Position numbers and translations under genes: made by a program. The notes under the pieces are model-generated. The model searched no databases, was not told the origin of the DNA, and worked only from the letters and a program-made list of their open reading frames with translations. A stretch of 64,000 nt of DNA from Saprospirales bacterium (GTDB taxonomy: Bacteria > Bacteroidota > Bacteroidia > Chitinophagales > JADIYW01): assembly GCA_016711605.1 (NCBI GenBank), contig JADJSS010000002.1:124001-188000 (forward strand), in the 5' to 3' direction. Below, in pieces: positions 38,090 to 46,805 of this stretch. How positions within the stretch are numbered: position 1 is the first letter of the stretch; each line of letters starts with the position of its first letter.

Positions 38090-38890
38090 TTAAAATTCGA
38101 AAGTTAAAATTTTAGAACTTGATATTGGTTTGTCTTTAAATGTTGCTGGTTTCCATTTTGGCATTTTATTTACACCATCGAGAATTTTTTGTAAAATAGA
38201 TTTATCTTCTGTGTTTTTTTCGACGATAGTTGCATCCGAAACACTTCCATTTTCATTTATAATAAATGAAACCTTTACTGTTATTTTTTTATCTTTTTCT
38301 TCTTTTGTTTTTTTAATTTTCGACGTAATAGATTGCTGATATTTTTTTATTGTTTCTTCGCCACCAGTAACTTCTGCATCTACAATTCTAACTATCGAAC
38401 TCTTAGGCATATCGTTAGTTGAAAAAGTAGAAGGTTGCCCAGTCGAGCCAAGCTTACTTGATTGCTGATCAGTAGAGTCGTCATTTAGTTTAAACGTAAT
38501 TGGTATCGTTCGATAAACTCTTACTAGTTTTCCTTTTTGACTACCCGGAATCCATTTAGGCATAGACTTTACAATCCTTATTGCTTCATCAGCTGCACCA
38601 CCACCAACGCCATCTTTCAAAACGACAGGATTCTTAATAGTTCCATCAATATCAACGTAAAATTTTACGATTACTTTTCCTTCTAATTTATTTTCTTGTG
38701 CTGTTCTTGGATAAATTAAACTTCGATTTATAAATTTTAACATGCCTGACATACCTTCTGGAAAAGTTGGATTCACTTCTGCCATGTCAAAAATTTCTAC
38801 GTATTTTAAAGTATCTAACCTTAATTCATTTTTTGAAAATGAAAATAAAATGGTAAAAATAAATGCGATTGAGAAAACAATTTTTTTCAT
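38090..38890 (-). CDS. Exported protein with two TonB C-terminal domains
   Basis: A 266-residue protein with a signal peptide (IVFSIAFIFTILFSFS) and two TonB-C-like domains. The first (about 50-135) has FINRSLIYPRTAQENKLEGK, VIVKFYVDIDGTIKNPVV and MPKWIPGSQKGK. The second (about 180-266) has VKVSFIINENGSVSDATIV and MPKWKPATFKDKP. It lacks the long Pro-rich spacer of classical TonB, so it may not span the periplasm. The first domain fits an energy-transducer module, but whether it works with ExbBD is unknown. It is upstream of the PAP2-like gene on the same strand. Confidence 0.85.
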   Translation of the reverse strand: MKKIVFSIAFIFTILFSFSKNELRLDTLKYVEIFDMAEVNPTFPEGMSGMLKFINRSLIYPRTAQENKLEGKVIVKFYVDIDGTIKNPVVLKDGVGGGAADEAIRIVKSMPKWIPGSQKGKLVRVYRTIPITFKLNDDSTDQQSSKLGSTGQPSTFSTNDMPKSSIVRIVDAEVTGGEETIKKYQQSITSKIKKTKEEKDKKITVKVSFIINENGSVSDATIVEKNTEDKSILQKILDGVNKMPKWKPATFKDKPISSSKILTFEF

Positions 38891-38921
38891 GTTGATTTTT
38901 ATTTATGATGTAAATACATCA

Positions 38922-40403
38922 CTATAATTCTTTTCTTAACCGTGCTACTGGAATATTGAGTTGTTCTCTATATTTTGCTACCGTTCTGCGCGCGATATTG
39001 TATCCTTTTTCTTTTAATTTTTCGGTGAGATCTTCATCGCTTAATGGTTTCGATTTTGATTCTGCTGAGATAAATCCTTCCAAAATCATTTTCACTTCGC
39101 GTGTAGAAACTTCTTCACCACTTTCCATTTGCAAACCTTCTGAGAAAAAATGTTTTAATGAAAAAACACCAAATTCAGTCTGGCAATATTTACTGTTTGC
39201 TACACGAGAAACTGTTGAAATATCTAAGCTGGTAATTTCTGCAATGTCTTTCAAAATCATCGGTCGCAATTTCATTTCATCACCACTTAAAAAATATTCT
39301 TTCTGGAAAAACACAATTGCTTCCATCGTAACAAATAACGTGTGTTGTCGTTGTTTTATTGCATCTATAAACCATTTTGCCGCATCAATTTTTTGTTTGA
39401 TAAACACGACAGCTTCTTTCTGTTTTTTATCTTTCATTGCACCTTTTCCGTACGAAGTCAGCATTTCTTTAAACGAGTCACTGATGCGCAAATCAGGTGC
39501 GTTTTTGCCATTTAATAAAACTTCCAATTCACCGTTATTATTTTCAACTGTAAAATCAGGAATAATGGTTTGGTGATTGATAGAACTCGAAGATTCGCCG
39601 GCACCACCTGGTTTTGGGTTTAGATGCAAAATTTCGTCAATCGATTTTTTCAACGTTGGCTCATCGATATCTAAAGCACGCAATAATTTGTCGTAGTGCT
39701 TTTTTGTAAACGCTTCAAAATGATCTTCAATAATTTTTTGCGCAATTTTTACACTTGGTGTTTTAGTGCGTCTTTCTAATTGCAACATTAAGCATTCCTG
39801 TAAATTTCGCGCGCCAACGCCTGGTGGATCGAAGCGTTGAATTAATTTCAGTACTTCTTCAATTTCTGCTTCTGTTGTGGTGAGATTTTTTTGGAAAGCC
39901 AAATCATCAACAATGGCGTCTAACTCGCGACGCAAATAACCATCATCATCAATACTGCCAACCAGTTGATCAGCAATTTCCCATTCTTTCTCATCCATTT
40001 CCAACAACGCTAATTGTTCATCTAGAAAATCGTGAAAGGATTTTCCAATGGCGAATGGTGTTTGTTTTTTTTCTTCTTTGCCTTTATAATCATCACCATC
40101 ATTATAATAATCGGTATCATCTTTAGTATATTCTTGTACGTCTAAACTATCTGCAAAATCATCTTCTGCGTTGCTTTCTTCAAATTGTTCGTCTTCTTCA
40201 TCGCGAATTTGTTCCGGTTCTGACAAATCTTCTTTTTCGCCATCATAATCAGATAAACTTTCTTCCAATGCCGGATTTATTTCTAACTCTTCTTTAATAC
40301 GTTGTTCTAAATTCGCGGTTGGAACTTGTAATAATTTCATTAGCTGTATCTGTTGCGGTGACAGCTTTTGTAATAATTTTTGTGATAGACGTTGATTGAG
40401 CAT
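38922..40403 (-). CDS. rpoN: RNA polymerase sigma-54 factor
   Basis: A 493-residue alternative sigma factor. Region I is the Gln/Leu-rich start MLNQRLSQKLLQKLSPQQIQ followed by LMKLLQVPTANLEQRIKEEL. The central acidic region II is long (many Asp/Glu). The core-binding domain includes RFDPPGVGARNLQECLMLQL. The DNA-binding helix-turn-helix is followed by the RpoN box ARRTVAKYREQLNIPVARLR at the C-terminus. It needs AAA+ activators, none of which is encoded in this window. Length fits the family. Confidence 0.96.
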   Translation of the reverse strand: MLNQRLSQKLLQKLSPQQIQLMKLLQVPTANLEQRIKEELEINPALEESLSDYDGEKEDLSEPEQIRDEEDEQFEESNAEDDFADSLDVQEYTKDDTDYYNDGDDYKGKEEKKQTPFAIGKSFHDFLDEQLALLEMDEKEWEIADQLVGSIDDDGYLRRELDAIVDDLAFQKNLTTTEAEIEEVLKLIQRFDPPGVGARNLQECLMLQLERRTKTPSVKIAQKIIEDHFEAFTKKHYDKLLRALDIDEPTLKKSIDEILHLNPKPGGAGESSSSINHQTIIPDFTVENNNGELEVLLNGKNAPDLRISDSFKEMLTSYGKGAMKDKKQKEAVVFIKQKIDAAKWFIDAIKQRQHTLFVTMEAIVFFQKEYFLSGDEMKLRPMILKDIAEITSLDISTVSRVANSKYCQTEFGVFSLKHFFSEGLQMESGEEVSTREVKMILEGFISAESKSKPLSDEDLTEKLKEKGYNIARRTVAKYREQLNIPVARLRKEL

Positions 40404-40450
40404 GTATTGATTTCAGAATTACAATTTATTAAAAAAAAAGCAAACAATAG

Positions 40451-40486
40451 TAACTTTTCTAAAGTTCTAAAACTTTAGAAAAGTTA
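40451..40486. repeat. Perfect palindrome, family AACTTTTCTAAAGTT (reference copy)
   Basis: TAACTTTTCTAAAGTT pairs perfectly with AACTTTAGAAAAGTTA across CTAA (16-bp stem). It lies between asnS and rpoN, both on the minus strand, and 16 bases after the asnS stop, so it may reduce read-through from asnS into rpoN. Related copies are at 10338 and 28643. Confidence 0.75.
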
Positions 40487-40501
40487 TACCTAATTAATAA
40501 T

Positions 40502-41926
40502 TTAAAACTCAGCGCTTTTTGGATAACGTGGGAACGGAATCACATCGCGAATATTGCTCATACCTGTTACGAATAAAACTAAACGCTCGAAACCCAAGCC
40601 AAAACCTGCGTGTGGGCAAGTTCCAAACTGACGTGTTTCTAAATACCACCAGATGCTTTCTTCTTCGATGCCGAATTTATGTGCACGTGCTTTTAATTTT
40701 TCGTAATCTTCTTCACGTTGCGAGCCACCAATAATTTCGCCAATTCCTGGAAATAATACGTCCATCGCTCGAACGGTTTTTCCGTCTTCACTCAATTTCA
40801 TATAAAATGCTTTGATGTGTTCTGGATAATCAGTTAAAATCACTGGTTTTTTGTAGTGTTTTTCTACCAAAAATCTTTCGTGTTCTGATTGCAAATCGGT
40901 GCCCCAATCTACCGGAAACTGGAATTTCTTTTTAGCATTTTTTAATACTTCAATCGCTTCTGTATACGTTAAACGCTGGAAATCATTTTCTGTACAGAAT
41001 TTCAATTTATCTAACAAACCTAAATCGCTGCGTTCATTGGTTGGTTTTTGTTTTTCTTCTTCTGCAAAACGCGCATCTAAAAATTGTAAGTCATCAGCGC
41101 ATTTCTCTAATGCGTATTTTATTAAATACTTTAAAAAATCTTCTGCCAAATCCATATTGTCTACCAAATCATTAAAAGCAACTTCTGGTTCTATCATCCA
41201 AAATTCTGCTAAATGGCGCGATGTATTGGAGTTTTCTGCTCTGAAAGTTGGGCCAAATGTATAAATTTTAGACAAAGCCATTGCACCTAACTCACCTTCT
41301 AACTGACCAGAAACGGTAAGGTTGGTTTCTTTGCCAAAAAAATCTTGTGTGTAGTCTACTTTTCCTTCTTCTGTTTTTGGCGGATTGATTGCATCTAACG
41401 TTGTTACTCTAAACATTTCACCAGCGCCTTCAGCATCAGAACCAGTAATTATTGGTGTATGTAAATAGTAAAATCCTTTTTCGTTAAAATAGTTATGAAT
41501 TGCAAATGCCAAAGCATGACGCACACGCAAAATAGCACCAAACGTGTTGGTTCGTGGACGCAAATGTGCTTTTTCTCTTAGAAACTCAAACGAATGTTTT
41601 TTAGGTTGAATCGGATATTTTTCAGCATCTGCTTCACCTAAAATTATTATTTTTTCAACTGCAACTTCGACTTTTTGGTTGCCTTGTGATGCGATTAATT
41701 TACCGTGTACTTCTAAGCAAGCACCAGTATTTATTTTTGATAAAATATCATCGCTAACAGCTTCAGCTTCAACAACACATTGAATAACATTAATAGTTGT
41801 TCCGTCGCTGATATTAATAAAGGTTACATTTTTACTGTTTCGTTTAGTTCTCACCCAACCACGCACTACCACATCGCTGTCAATTTTTGCTTCTTCTAAA
41901 ATCTGTTTGATATATACTTTGCTCAT
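40502..41926 (-). CDS. asnS: Asparaginyl-tRNA synthetase
   Basis: A 474-residue class II aminoacyl-tRNA synthetase. The N-terminal OB anticodon-binding domain (VVRGWVRTKRNSKNVTFINI) is followed by the catalytic core with motif 2 (FRAENSNTSRHLAEFWMIEP) and motif 3 (GFGLGFERLVLFVTGMSNIR). The ending IRDVIPFPRYPKSAEF is diagnostic of AsnS rather than AspS. Length is normal. Confidence 0.96.
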   Translation of the reverse strand: MSKVYIKQILEEAKIDSDVVVRGWVRTKRNSKNVTFINISDGTTINVIQCVVEAEAVSDDILSKINTGACLEVHGKLIASQGNQKVEVAVEKIIILGEADAEKYPIQPKKHSFEFLREKAHLRPRTNTFGAILRVRHALAFAIHNYFNEKGFYYLHTPIITGSDAEGAGEMFRVTTLDAINPPKTEEGKVDYTQDFFGKETNLTVSGQLEGELGAMALSKIYTFGPTFRAENSNTSRHLAEFWMIEPEVAFNDLVDNMDLAEDFLKYLIKYALEKCADDLQFLDARFAEEEKQKPTNERSDLGLLDKLKFCTENDFQRLTYTEAIEVLKNAKKKFQFPVDWGTDLQSEHERFLVEKHYKKPVILTDYPEHIKAFYMKLSEDGKTVRAMDVLFPGIGEIIGGSQREEDYEKLKARAHKFGIEEESIWWYLETRQFGTCPHAGFGLGFERLVLFVTGMSNIRDVIPFPRYPKSAEF

Positions 41927-42010
41927 ACTTTAAATTGAAGTTCAAAAATAAGACATTTTATATTGTTATAAGTTTAAGATTTTTTGGCAAAGTATTTATT
42001 TAGAATAATG

Positions 42011-42018
42011 TATATTTG
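42011..42018 (+). promoter_or_regulatory. Possible -7 box upstream of the retropepsin-like gene
   Basis: TATATTTG matches TAnnTTTG 21 bases before ATG 42040. A TTTG lies at 41983-41986, giving a 24-base spacer, slightly longer than usual. Confidence 0.45.
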
Positions 42019-42039
42019 TATATAGTAAAAACAGAATAA

Positions 42040-42459
42040 ATGGGATTGATATACGCAGATATTGAGTTAACAAATAGTGGTGACTTAGAAATGGTTCGTA
42101 GAAATTTAATGGATAAAGATGACATTAAAAGTATGACTGTAAGTATGCTAGTTGACACTGGTGCCTATAATTTATGTATTAATGAAAATATTCAAGAACA
42201 ATTAGATTTACCATTTATAGAAAAAAGAAAAGCACAATTAGCAAATAGTCAGATTATGGAATATGATGTGGTTGGACCGATTGTACTAAAATTTAAAAAC
42301 CGTAGAACAGTTTGCAATGCAATTGTTTTGCCTGGCGAAAGTGAGCCATTGTTAGGTGCAATTCCGTTAGAAGATATGGACGTTTTAATTCATCCATTAA
42401 AACAAGAATTAATTGTAAATCCTGACCATCCATACTATGCTCAGATGAAGTTGAAATAA
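42040..42459 (+). CDS. Retropepsin-like aspartic protease-fold protein (clan AA)
   Basis: A 139-residue single-domain protein. MLVDTGAYNLCINENI carries the DTGA active-site motif of clan AA peptidases, and LLGAIPLEDMDVLIHP matches the conserved ILG/LLG-type strand after the flap. One domain is half a pepsin, so it should act as a homodimer. No signal peptide is present, so it is cytosolic. Such short retropepsin-like proteins are scattered in bacteria, and their targets are mostly unknown. No transposon or retroelement genes are nearby. Confidence 0.82.
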   Translation: MGLIYADIELTNSGDLEMVRRNLMDKDDIKSMTVSMLVDTGAYNLCINENIQEQLDLPFIEKRKAQLANSQIMEYDVVGPIVLKFKNRRTVCNAIVLPGESEPLLGAIPLEDMDVLIHPLKQELIVNPDHPYYAQMKLK

Positions 42460-42518
42460 GGCATTAGCACTTATTTAATCGCAATAAATTCTTATATTTA
42501 CGACAAAATTTACAATTT

Positions 42519-43469
42519 ATGAGTTACATTCCAGTGTTAGACTTGGCTGATTATTTATCAGGTGATGAAGCAAGAAGACAAAAATTTATTCAAGGGTTTG
42601 GAAAAGCCTATTCTGAAATCGGATTTGCAGCCATCGAAAACCATGGCATTCCACAACCAGTTATTGATAAATATTATGGTTTGGTAGAACAATTCTACGC
42701 ATTACCAGTAGAAAAAAAACTAGACTACGAAAAAGTAGAATATGCTGGTCAGCGTGGTTATACTTCTTTTGGCAGAGAAAAAGCAAAACAAAGTGAAGTA
42801 GCAGATTTAAAAGAATTTTGGCAAGTTGGACAATATATTGAAGATGGTGAAGTGATGCCTGCCGATGATTATCCAGATAATATTGAAGTAGCTGAATTGC
42901 CAGAATTTAATGAAACTGGCAGACAATTATACAAAAGCTTTGAAAACTCAGGCAGACATTTATTGCGTGCTATTGCAGAATATTTAGGTTTAGATGTGAA
43001 TTATTTTGATCCGAGAATTCATAATGGTAATAGTATTTTGCGTGCCATACATTATCCACCAATTACACAAGAGCCAAAATCTGCTATTCGTGCAGAAGCA
43101 CACGAAGACATTAACTTAATTACTTTGTTAGTTGGCGCTAGCGCAAGCGGTTTGCAAGTGCAAGATGTAGAAGGTACTTGGCACGAAGCACAAGCTTCAC
43201 CATCGCAAATTATGGTAAATGTTGGTGATATGTTGCAACGTTTATGCAATAACAAACTAAAATCAACTACACATCGTGTGGTAAATCCACCAAGAGAACA
43301 ATGGCACACACACCGTTATTCTATTCCATTTTTCTTGCATCCAAGAAGTGAAGTACGTTTAGATTGTTTAGAAAACTGTATTGATGCAGCACATCCAATT
43401 GCATACGAACCAATTACTGCAGGCGAATATTTAGATGAACGTTTAAGAGAAATTGGACTTAAGAAATAG
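42519..43469 (+). CDS. 2-oxoglutarate/Fe(II) dioxygenase, isopenicillin N synthase family
   Basis: A 316-residue non-heme iron oxygenase. The facial triad is visible: His and Asp in AEAHEDINLITLL, the distal His in LKSTTHRVVNPP, and the 2-oxoglutarate-binding Arg-x-Ser in HRYSIPFFLHP. The N-terminal DIOX_N-like region reads VLDLADYLSGDEARRQKFIQ. The family oxidises diverse small molecules; the substrate is not predictable. The length fits. The gene precedes the glycan cluster on the same strand. Confidence 0.9.
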   Translation: MSYIPVLDLADYLSGDEARRQKFIQGFGKAYSEIGFAAIENHGIPQPVIDKYYGLVEQFYALPVEKKLDYEKVEYAGQRGYTSFGREKAKQSEVADLKEFWQVGQYIEDGEVMPADDYPDNIEVAELPEFNETGRQLYKSFENSGRHLLRAIAEYLGLDVNYFDPRIHNGNSILRAIHYPPITQEPKSAIRAEAHEDINLITLLVGASASGLQVQDVEGTWHEAQASPSQIMVNVGDMLQRLCNNKLKSTTHRVVNPPREQWHTHRYSIPFFLHPRSEVRLDCLENCIDAAHPIAYEPITAGEYLDERLREIGLKK

Positions 43470-43470
43470 T

Positions 43471-43539
43471 AGTGAGTAAAATATGTAGGCAGTATGCAGT
43501 AACTGCCTACAGCATACTTTTATACTGCTTACTAATACT
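43471..43539. repeat. Hairpin with heptamer-built arms (class 7, copy C)
   Basis: Left arm includes AGTGAGT and GTAGGCA-GTATGCA-GTA. The right arm, read on the other strand, is AGTATT-AGTAAGC-AGTATAAA-AGTATGC-TGTAGGC-AGT. The unit AGTANGC is the same as in copy B (14958-15020). It fills the gap up to ATG 43545. Confidence 0.75.
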
Positions 43540-43544
43540 AAAAC

Positions 43545-45875
43545 ATGCCTTCAGCACTATCTATAAAACTCGGCGATTTTTTATATAAAAATGCTTTTCC
43601 AGTTTACAATCTGATTTATCCAATTTTTAAAAAAAATCAGGATAAACATGAGATTGCTTTACTAAACAAATACATCAAAAAAGGCGATGTTGTGTTGGAT
43701 ATTGGCGCAAACATTGGCTTCTATACCAAAATATTATCTGAATTAGTTGGTGAAACTGGAAAGATTTATGCATTTGAACCAGACAAAAAAAACTTTTCTC
43801 ATTTGCAAAAAAATGCTGGTGATTTAACCAATGTTGATTTAATCAATAAAGCAGTAAGCGATAAAACCGGAACAATTACTTTATATCAATCTGATCTTTT
43901 AAATGTAGATCATAAAACATACGAAACTGCAGATTTCACATCAAAAACAGAAATTGATTGCGTTGCGATGGACGACATTATTCCAAATAAAAAAGTTGAT
44001 TTTATTAAAATAGATATTCAAGGATTTGAATATTTTGCTTTTCAAGGAATGAAAGAAATTTTCAAGCAAAATGAAGATTTAAAAATCATTGCAGAACTCT
44101 ATCCGTATGGCTTAAATAATTCAGGTGTTAAAGTAGATGAGTTTGTTTCTAAAAAAACGATTGCTACTTCTTCGTTTTCATTGTTTGATTCATTAGAAAA
44201 TCACTTCAATAACAAACAAAATATTTATTTAATAGCAAGTGTAATTTTGGCTGCTATTTTTTCGTATTTATGTTTTGATGTAAAAATTTCATTGGCAAAT
44301 GATGATGCTTTATATATAGAAGCTGGTGCAAAATATGCAAACGCATTTTTCAATCACGATTCGTTTTATTTAGCCAATGCACCTTTGTATCCAATGCTTT
44401 TAGGTTTGGTGATAAAAGTCGTTGGCGTGAAATTAATTACCTTAAAAGCATTTTCAGTGATTTTATTTTGTGCAGGAATTGCATTTATTTTTTACGCTTT
44501 CAGAAATCGAATTCCATTCATTATTTTAATTCCTACACTGTTATTAACTGCAATAAACTTTCCGTATTTAATGTACGCAAGCTTAACGTATTCAGAATGT
44601 TTGTACTTAGTTATTATCGGAATTTCATCTTATATATTATTAAGAAGTTTTGAAAAAATTGAATCAACAGAATCGTTTTCGCAGCAATCTATTTTGCCAA
44701 TTATTGCTATTGGTTTCGCTGGTTTCTTATTTTTAATTACCAGAAATATTGCAGTTATTGCTATTGTTCCAATCGTCTTATTTTTAGCATATAGAAAAAG
44801 ATTTATCGAGGCTGGCGCATCCATTGCAAGCTTTGGTGTATTTTATTTTCTATACAAATTCGCTATCAAAATCATCTGGAAAATCGATGGCTCTCAATAC
44901 GCATCACAAAGCGGCATTATCTTTAATAAAAATGCATATAATCCAAGTTTAGGCAAAGAAACGTTTGGTGGTTTTATCACACGATTAATTGAAAATTCTC
45001 AGATTTATATTGGACAACGTTTTATGTATATCTTAGGTTTTCGCGAAGAAATGTCTTCAGCAGTTGGAGCAGATGGAAACATCACAGAATACACATCAAC
45101 CAATAAATTAATTGCACTTGCTTTTATTGGAATTGTTTTGGCATCGCTATATTACATGCACAAAAACAAACAATATGTATTGCTTTTTTCAACCTTATTT
45201 TTTTCTGTTTTATTAGGCACTACCTTCGTTGCATTACAAACATCTTGGGGCCAAACTCGTTTGATCATGGTTTATTTGCCATTAATTTTATTTGCTATTT
45301 TTTACTTGTTTTATGCTATAGGAAAAGAGTTTGCATTTTTACAGTTTTTAATACCATTAGTGTTTGTTATTTTATCTTTCTCAAGTTTATCGGCAACCTT
45401 AAAACAAGTGCAAGAGCGCTATCCAGTTTTGCAAATAAATATGAATGAAGATCCAACGTATGGCTACACGACTGATTGGCAAAACTACATTAAAATGACA
45501 AAATGGTGCGCAAAAAATCTGCCAAATGAAACTAAACAAATTGCAGTTCGCAAAGCACCGATGTCGTATATTTTTTCAGAAGGAAAAGAATTTTATCCAA
45601 TTTATAGCACACCATATCAAGATGCAGATTCTTTGCTGACTCCTTTCAGAACAGCAAAAGTTAACTACATCATGCCAGCAAAATTACGCGTGGTGCAAGA
45701 TCAATATATTGAAGGTCAGTTTATTTCAACCGTGCATCGTTACATGGCATTCATTGCACAAAAATATGGCGATCGTGCGTTTTCGTATGTACATCATGAA
45801 GGTGAGCAAGAAGAAGCTGTTTTATATAAAATCAACTGGAATTACATCGATTCCATTAAACCATATCTTAAATAA
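43545..45875 (+). CDS. FkbM-type methyltransferase fused to a membrane glycosyltransferase
   Basis: A 776-residue protein with two unrelated halves. Residues about 35-185 are an FkbM-family methyltransferase (VVLDIGANIGFYTKILSELV, FEPDKKNFSHL, DFIKIDIQGFEYFAFQGMK). The domain ends earlier than usual. Residues about 205-776 are a multi-pass protein resembling GT-C dolichyl-phosphate-mannose-type glycosyltransferases: a first transmembrane helix, the acidic pair in LANDDALYIEAGAKYANAF, some ten further helices and a soluble C-terminal part. The glycosyltransferase half starts SKKTIATSSFSLFDSLENHF, which reads like the natural start of a separate gene. A deletion joining two neighbouring genes is possible. 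It is followed by a second FkbM gene. Confidence 0.85.
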   Translation: MPSALSIKLGDFLYKNAFPVYNLIYPIFKKNQDKHEIALLNKYIKKGDVVLDIGANIGFYTKILSELVGETGKIYAFEPDKKNFSHLQKNAGDLTNVDLINKAVSDKTGTITLYQSDLLNVDHKTYETADFTSKTEIDCVAMDDIIPNKKVDFIKIDIQGFEYFAFQGMKEIFKQNEDLKIIAELYPYGLNNSGVKVDEFVSKKTIATSSFSLFDSLENHFNNKQNIYLIASVILAAIFSYLCFDVKISLANDDALYIEAGAKYANAFFNHDSFYLANAPLYPMLLGLVIKVVGVKLITLKAFSVILFCAGIAFIFYAFRNRIPFIILIPTLLLTAINFPYLMYASLTYSECLYLVIIGISSYILLRSFEKIESTESFSQQSILPIIAIGFAGFLFLITRNIAVIAIVPIVLFLAYRKRFIEAGASIASFGVFYFLYKFAIKIIWKIDGSQYASQSGIIFNKNAYNPSLGKETFGGFITRLIENSQIYIGQRFMYILGFREEMSSAVGADGNITEYTSTNKLIALAFIGIVLASLYYMHKNKQYVLLFSTLFFSVLLGTTFVALQTSWGQTRLIMVYLPLILFAIFYLFYAIGKEFAFLQFLIPLVFVILSFSSLSATLKQVQERYPVLQINMNEDPTYGYTTDWQNYIKMTKWCAKNLPNETKQIAVRKAPMSYIFSEGKEFYPIYSTPYQDADSLLTPFRTAKVNYIMPAKLRVVQDQYIEGQFISTVHRYMAFIAQKYGDRAFSYVHHEGEQEEAVLYKINWNYIDSIKPYLK

Positions 45876-45894
45876 TTATTGGTTAATACACGCA

Positions 45895-45926
45895 TTGGTT
45901 TCTTTTCTTTTTTTGAACTATCTTTG
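45895..45926 (+). promoter_or_regulatory. Bacteroidota-type promoter upstream of the second FkbM gene
   Basis: TTG (45895-45897), a 21-base spacer and TATCTTTG (45919-45926) match the -33/-7 pattern. The -7 box ends 18 bases before ATG 45945 and would sit inside the coding region if the upstream ATG 45879 were used, so it supports 45945. Confidence 0.6.
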
Positions 45927-45944
45927 CGATTAGCATACTATTAT

Positions 45945-46796
45945 ATGAACATCGTTCTCAGAAATCTTCCTTTAACACGCATCAAAATTTTTGGTGCAAA
46001 AATTCTATTGTTTTTTACATCCATTTTTGTAAACACAAAAAAGAAACATCTTATAAAAAGAAACGACATTAATTTTGAAGTTGATTTAACAGAAGGCATC
46101 GATCTTTCATTATACCTATTCAATAATTTTCAATCGCATGTGTATGAAAATAAATTCGTAGAATTAAAAAATGATGATGTCATTTTTGATATTGGTGCAA
46201 ACGTTGGAATTATGTCGTTGAATTTTGCAAACAAAGCACGCAATGGAAAAGTGTATGCATTTGAGCCAACGCATTATGCTTTGAAAAAATTATACAGAAA
46301 CTTAGAACTCAATCCAGAATTAGCAAAAAATATTGTGGTAACGAATTGTTTTGTTTCGGCAAAATCTGATGACAATCCAAATATCGTTGCCTTTTCATCT
46401 TGGAGTTTAACCAACAGAACCGATAGCGACCACGAACATCATTTGGGAACGCCAATGTCTGCTGATGGTGTATCTTCTATTACATTGGATGATTTTGTTG
46501 AGAAAAACAACATCACAAAATTAGACTTCATAAAAATTGATACTGATGGACACGAATATGAAGTATTTGGTGGTGCAAAAAAATCATTACAAAAATTAAG
46601 ACCGAAAATAATTTTCGAATTAGGTTTATATGTAATGACTGAGAAAAATTTTAGTTTTGATTTTTACGCAACCTATTTTAACGATTTAAATTATACGTTG
46701 TACGATTCAAGCAACTACGAAAAAATCACCATAGAAAATTATGCGAATCACTTGCCAAAATATGGCAGCATAGATGTTTTAGCTATTCCAAATTAA
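45945..46796 (+). CDS. FkbM family methyltransferase
   Basis: A 283-residue SAM-dependent methyltransferase starting MNIVLRNLPLTRIKIF. Motif I is VIFDIGANVGIMSLNFANKA, motif II VYAFEPTHYALKKLYRNLEL, and DFIKIDTDGHEYEVFGGAKK is the FkbM metal/substrate region. FkbM enzymes methylate hydroxyls of polyketides or sugars; in a glycan cluster, O-methylation of a surface polysaccharide sugar is likely. I chose ATG 45945 over the in-frame ATG 45879 because a promoter box lies between them. Confidence 0.87.
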   Translation: MNIVLRNLPLTRIKIFGAKILLFFTSIFVNTKKKHLIKRNDINFEVDLTEGIDLSLYLFNNFQSHVYENKFVELKNDDVIFDIGANVGIMSLNFANKARNGKVYAFEPTHYALKKLYRNLELNPELAKNIVVTNCFVSAKSDDNPNIVAFSSWSLTNRTDSDHEHHLGTPMSADGVSSITLDDFVEKNNITKLDFIKIDTDGHEYEVFGGAKKSLQKLRPKIIFELGLYVMTEKNFSFDFYATYFNDLNYTLYDSSNYEKITIENYANHLPKYGSIDVLAIPN

Positions 46797-46805
46797 TTTG
46801 TAAAA

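Noticed and set aside
38956..39576. 206-codon open frame on the plus strand
   Set aside because: It is antisense to rpoN, whose frame is complete with an intact RpoN box; the antisense translation has no recognisable domain.
42040..42459. Retroelement protease
   Set aside because: The DTGA protein is a stand-alone gene between housekeeping genes, with no reverse transcriptase, integrase or terminal repeats.
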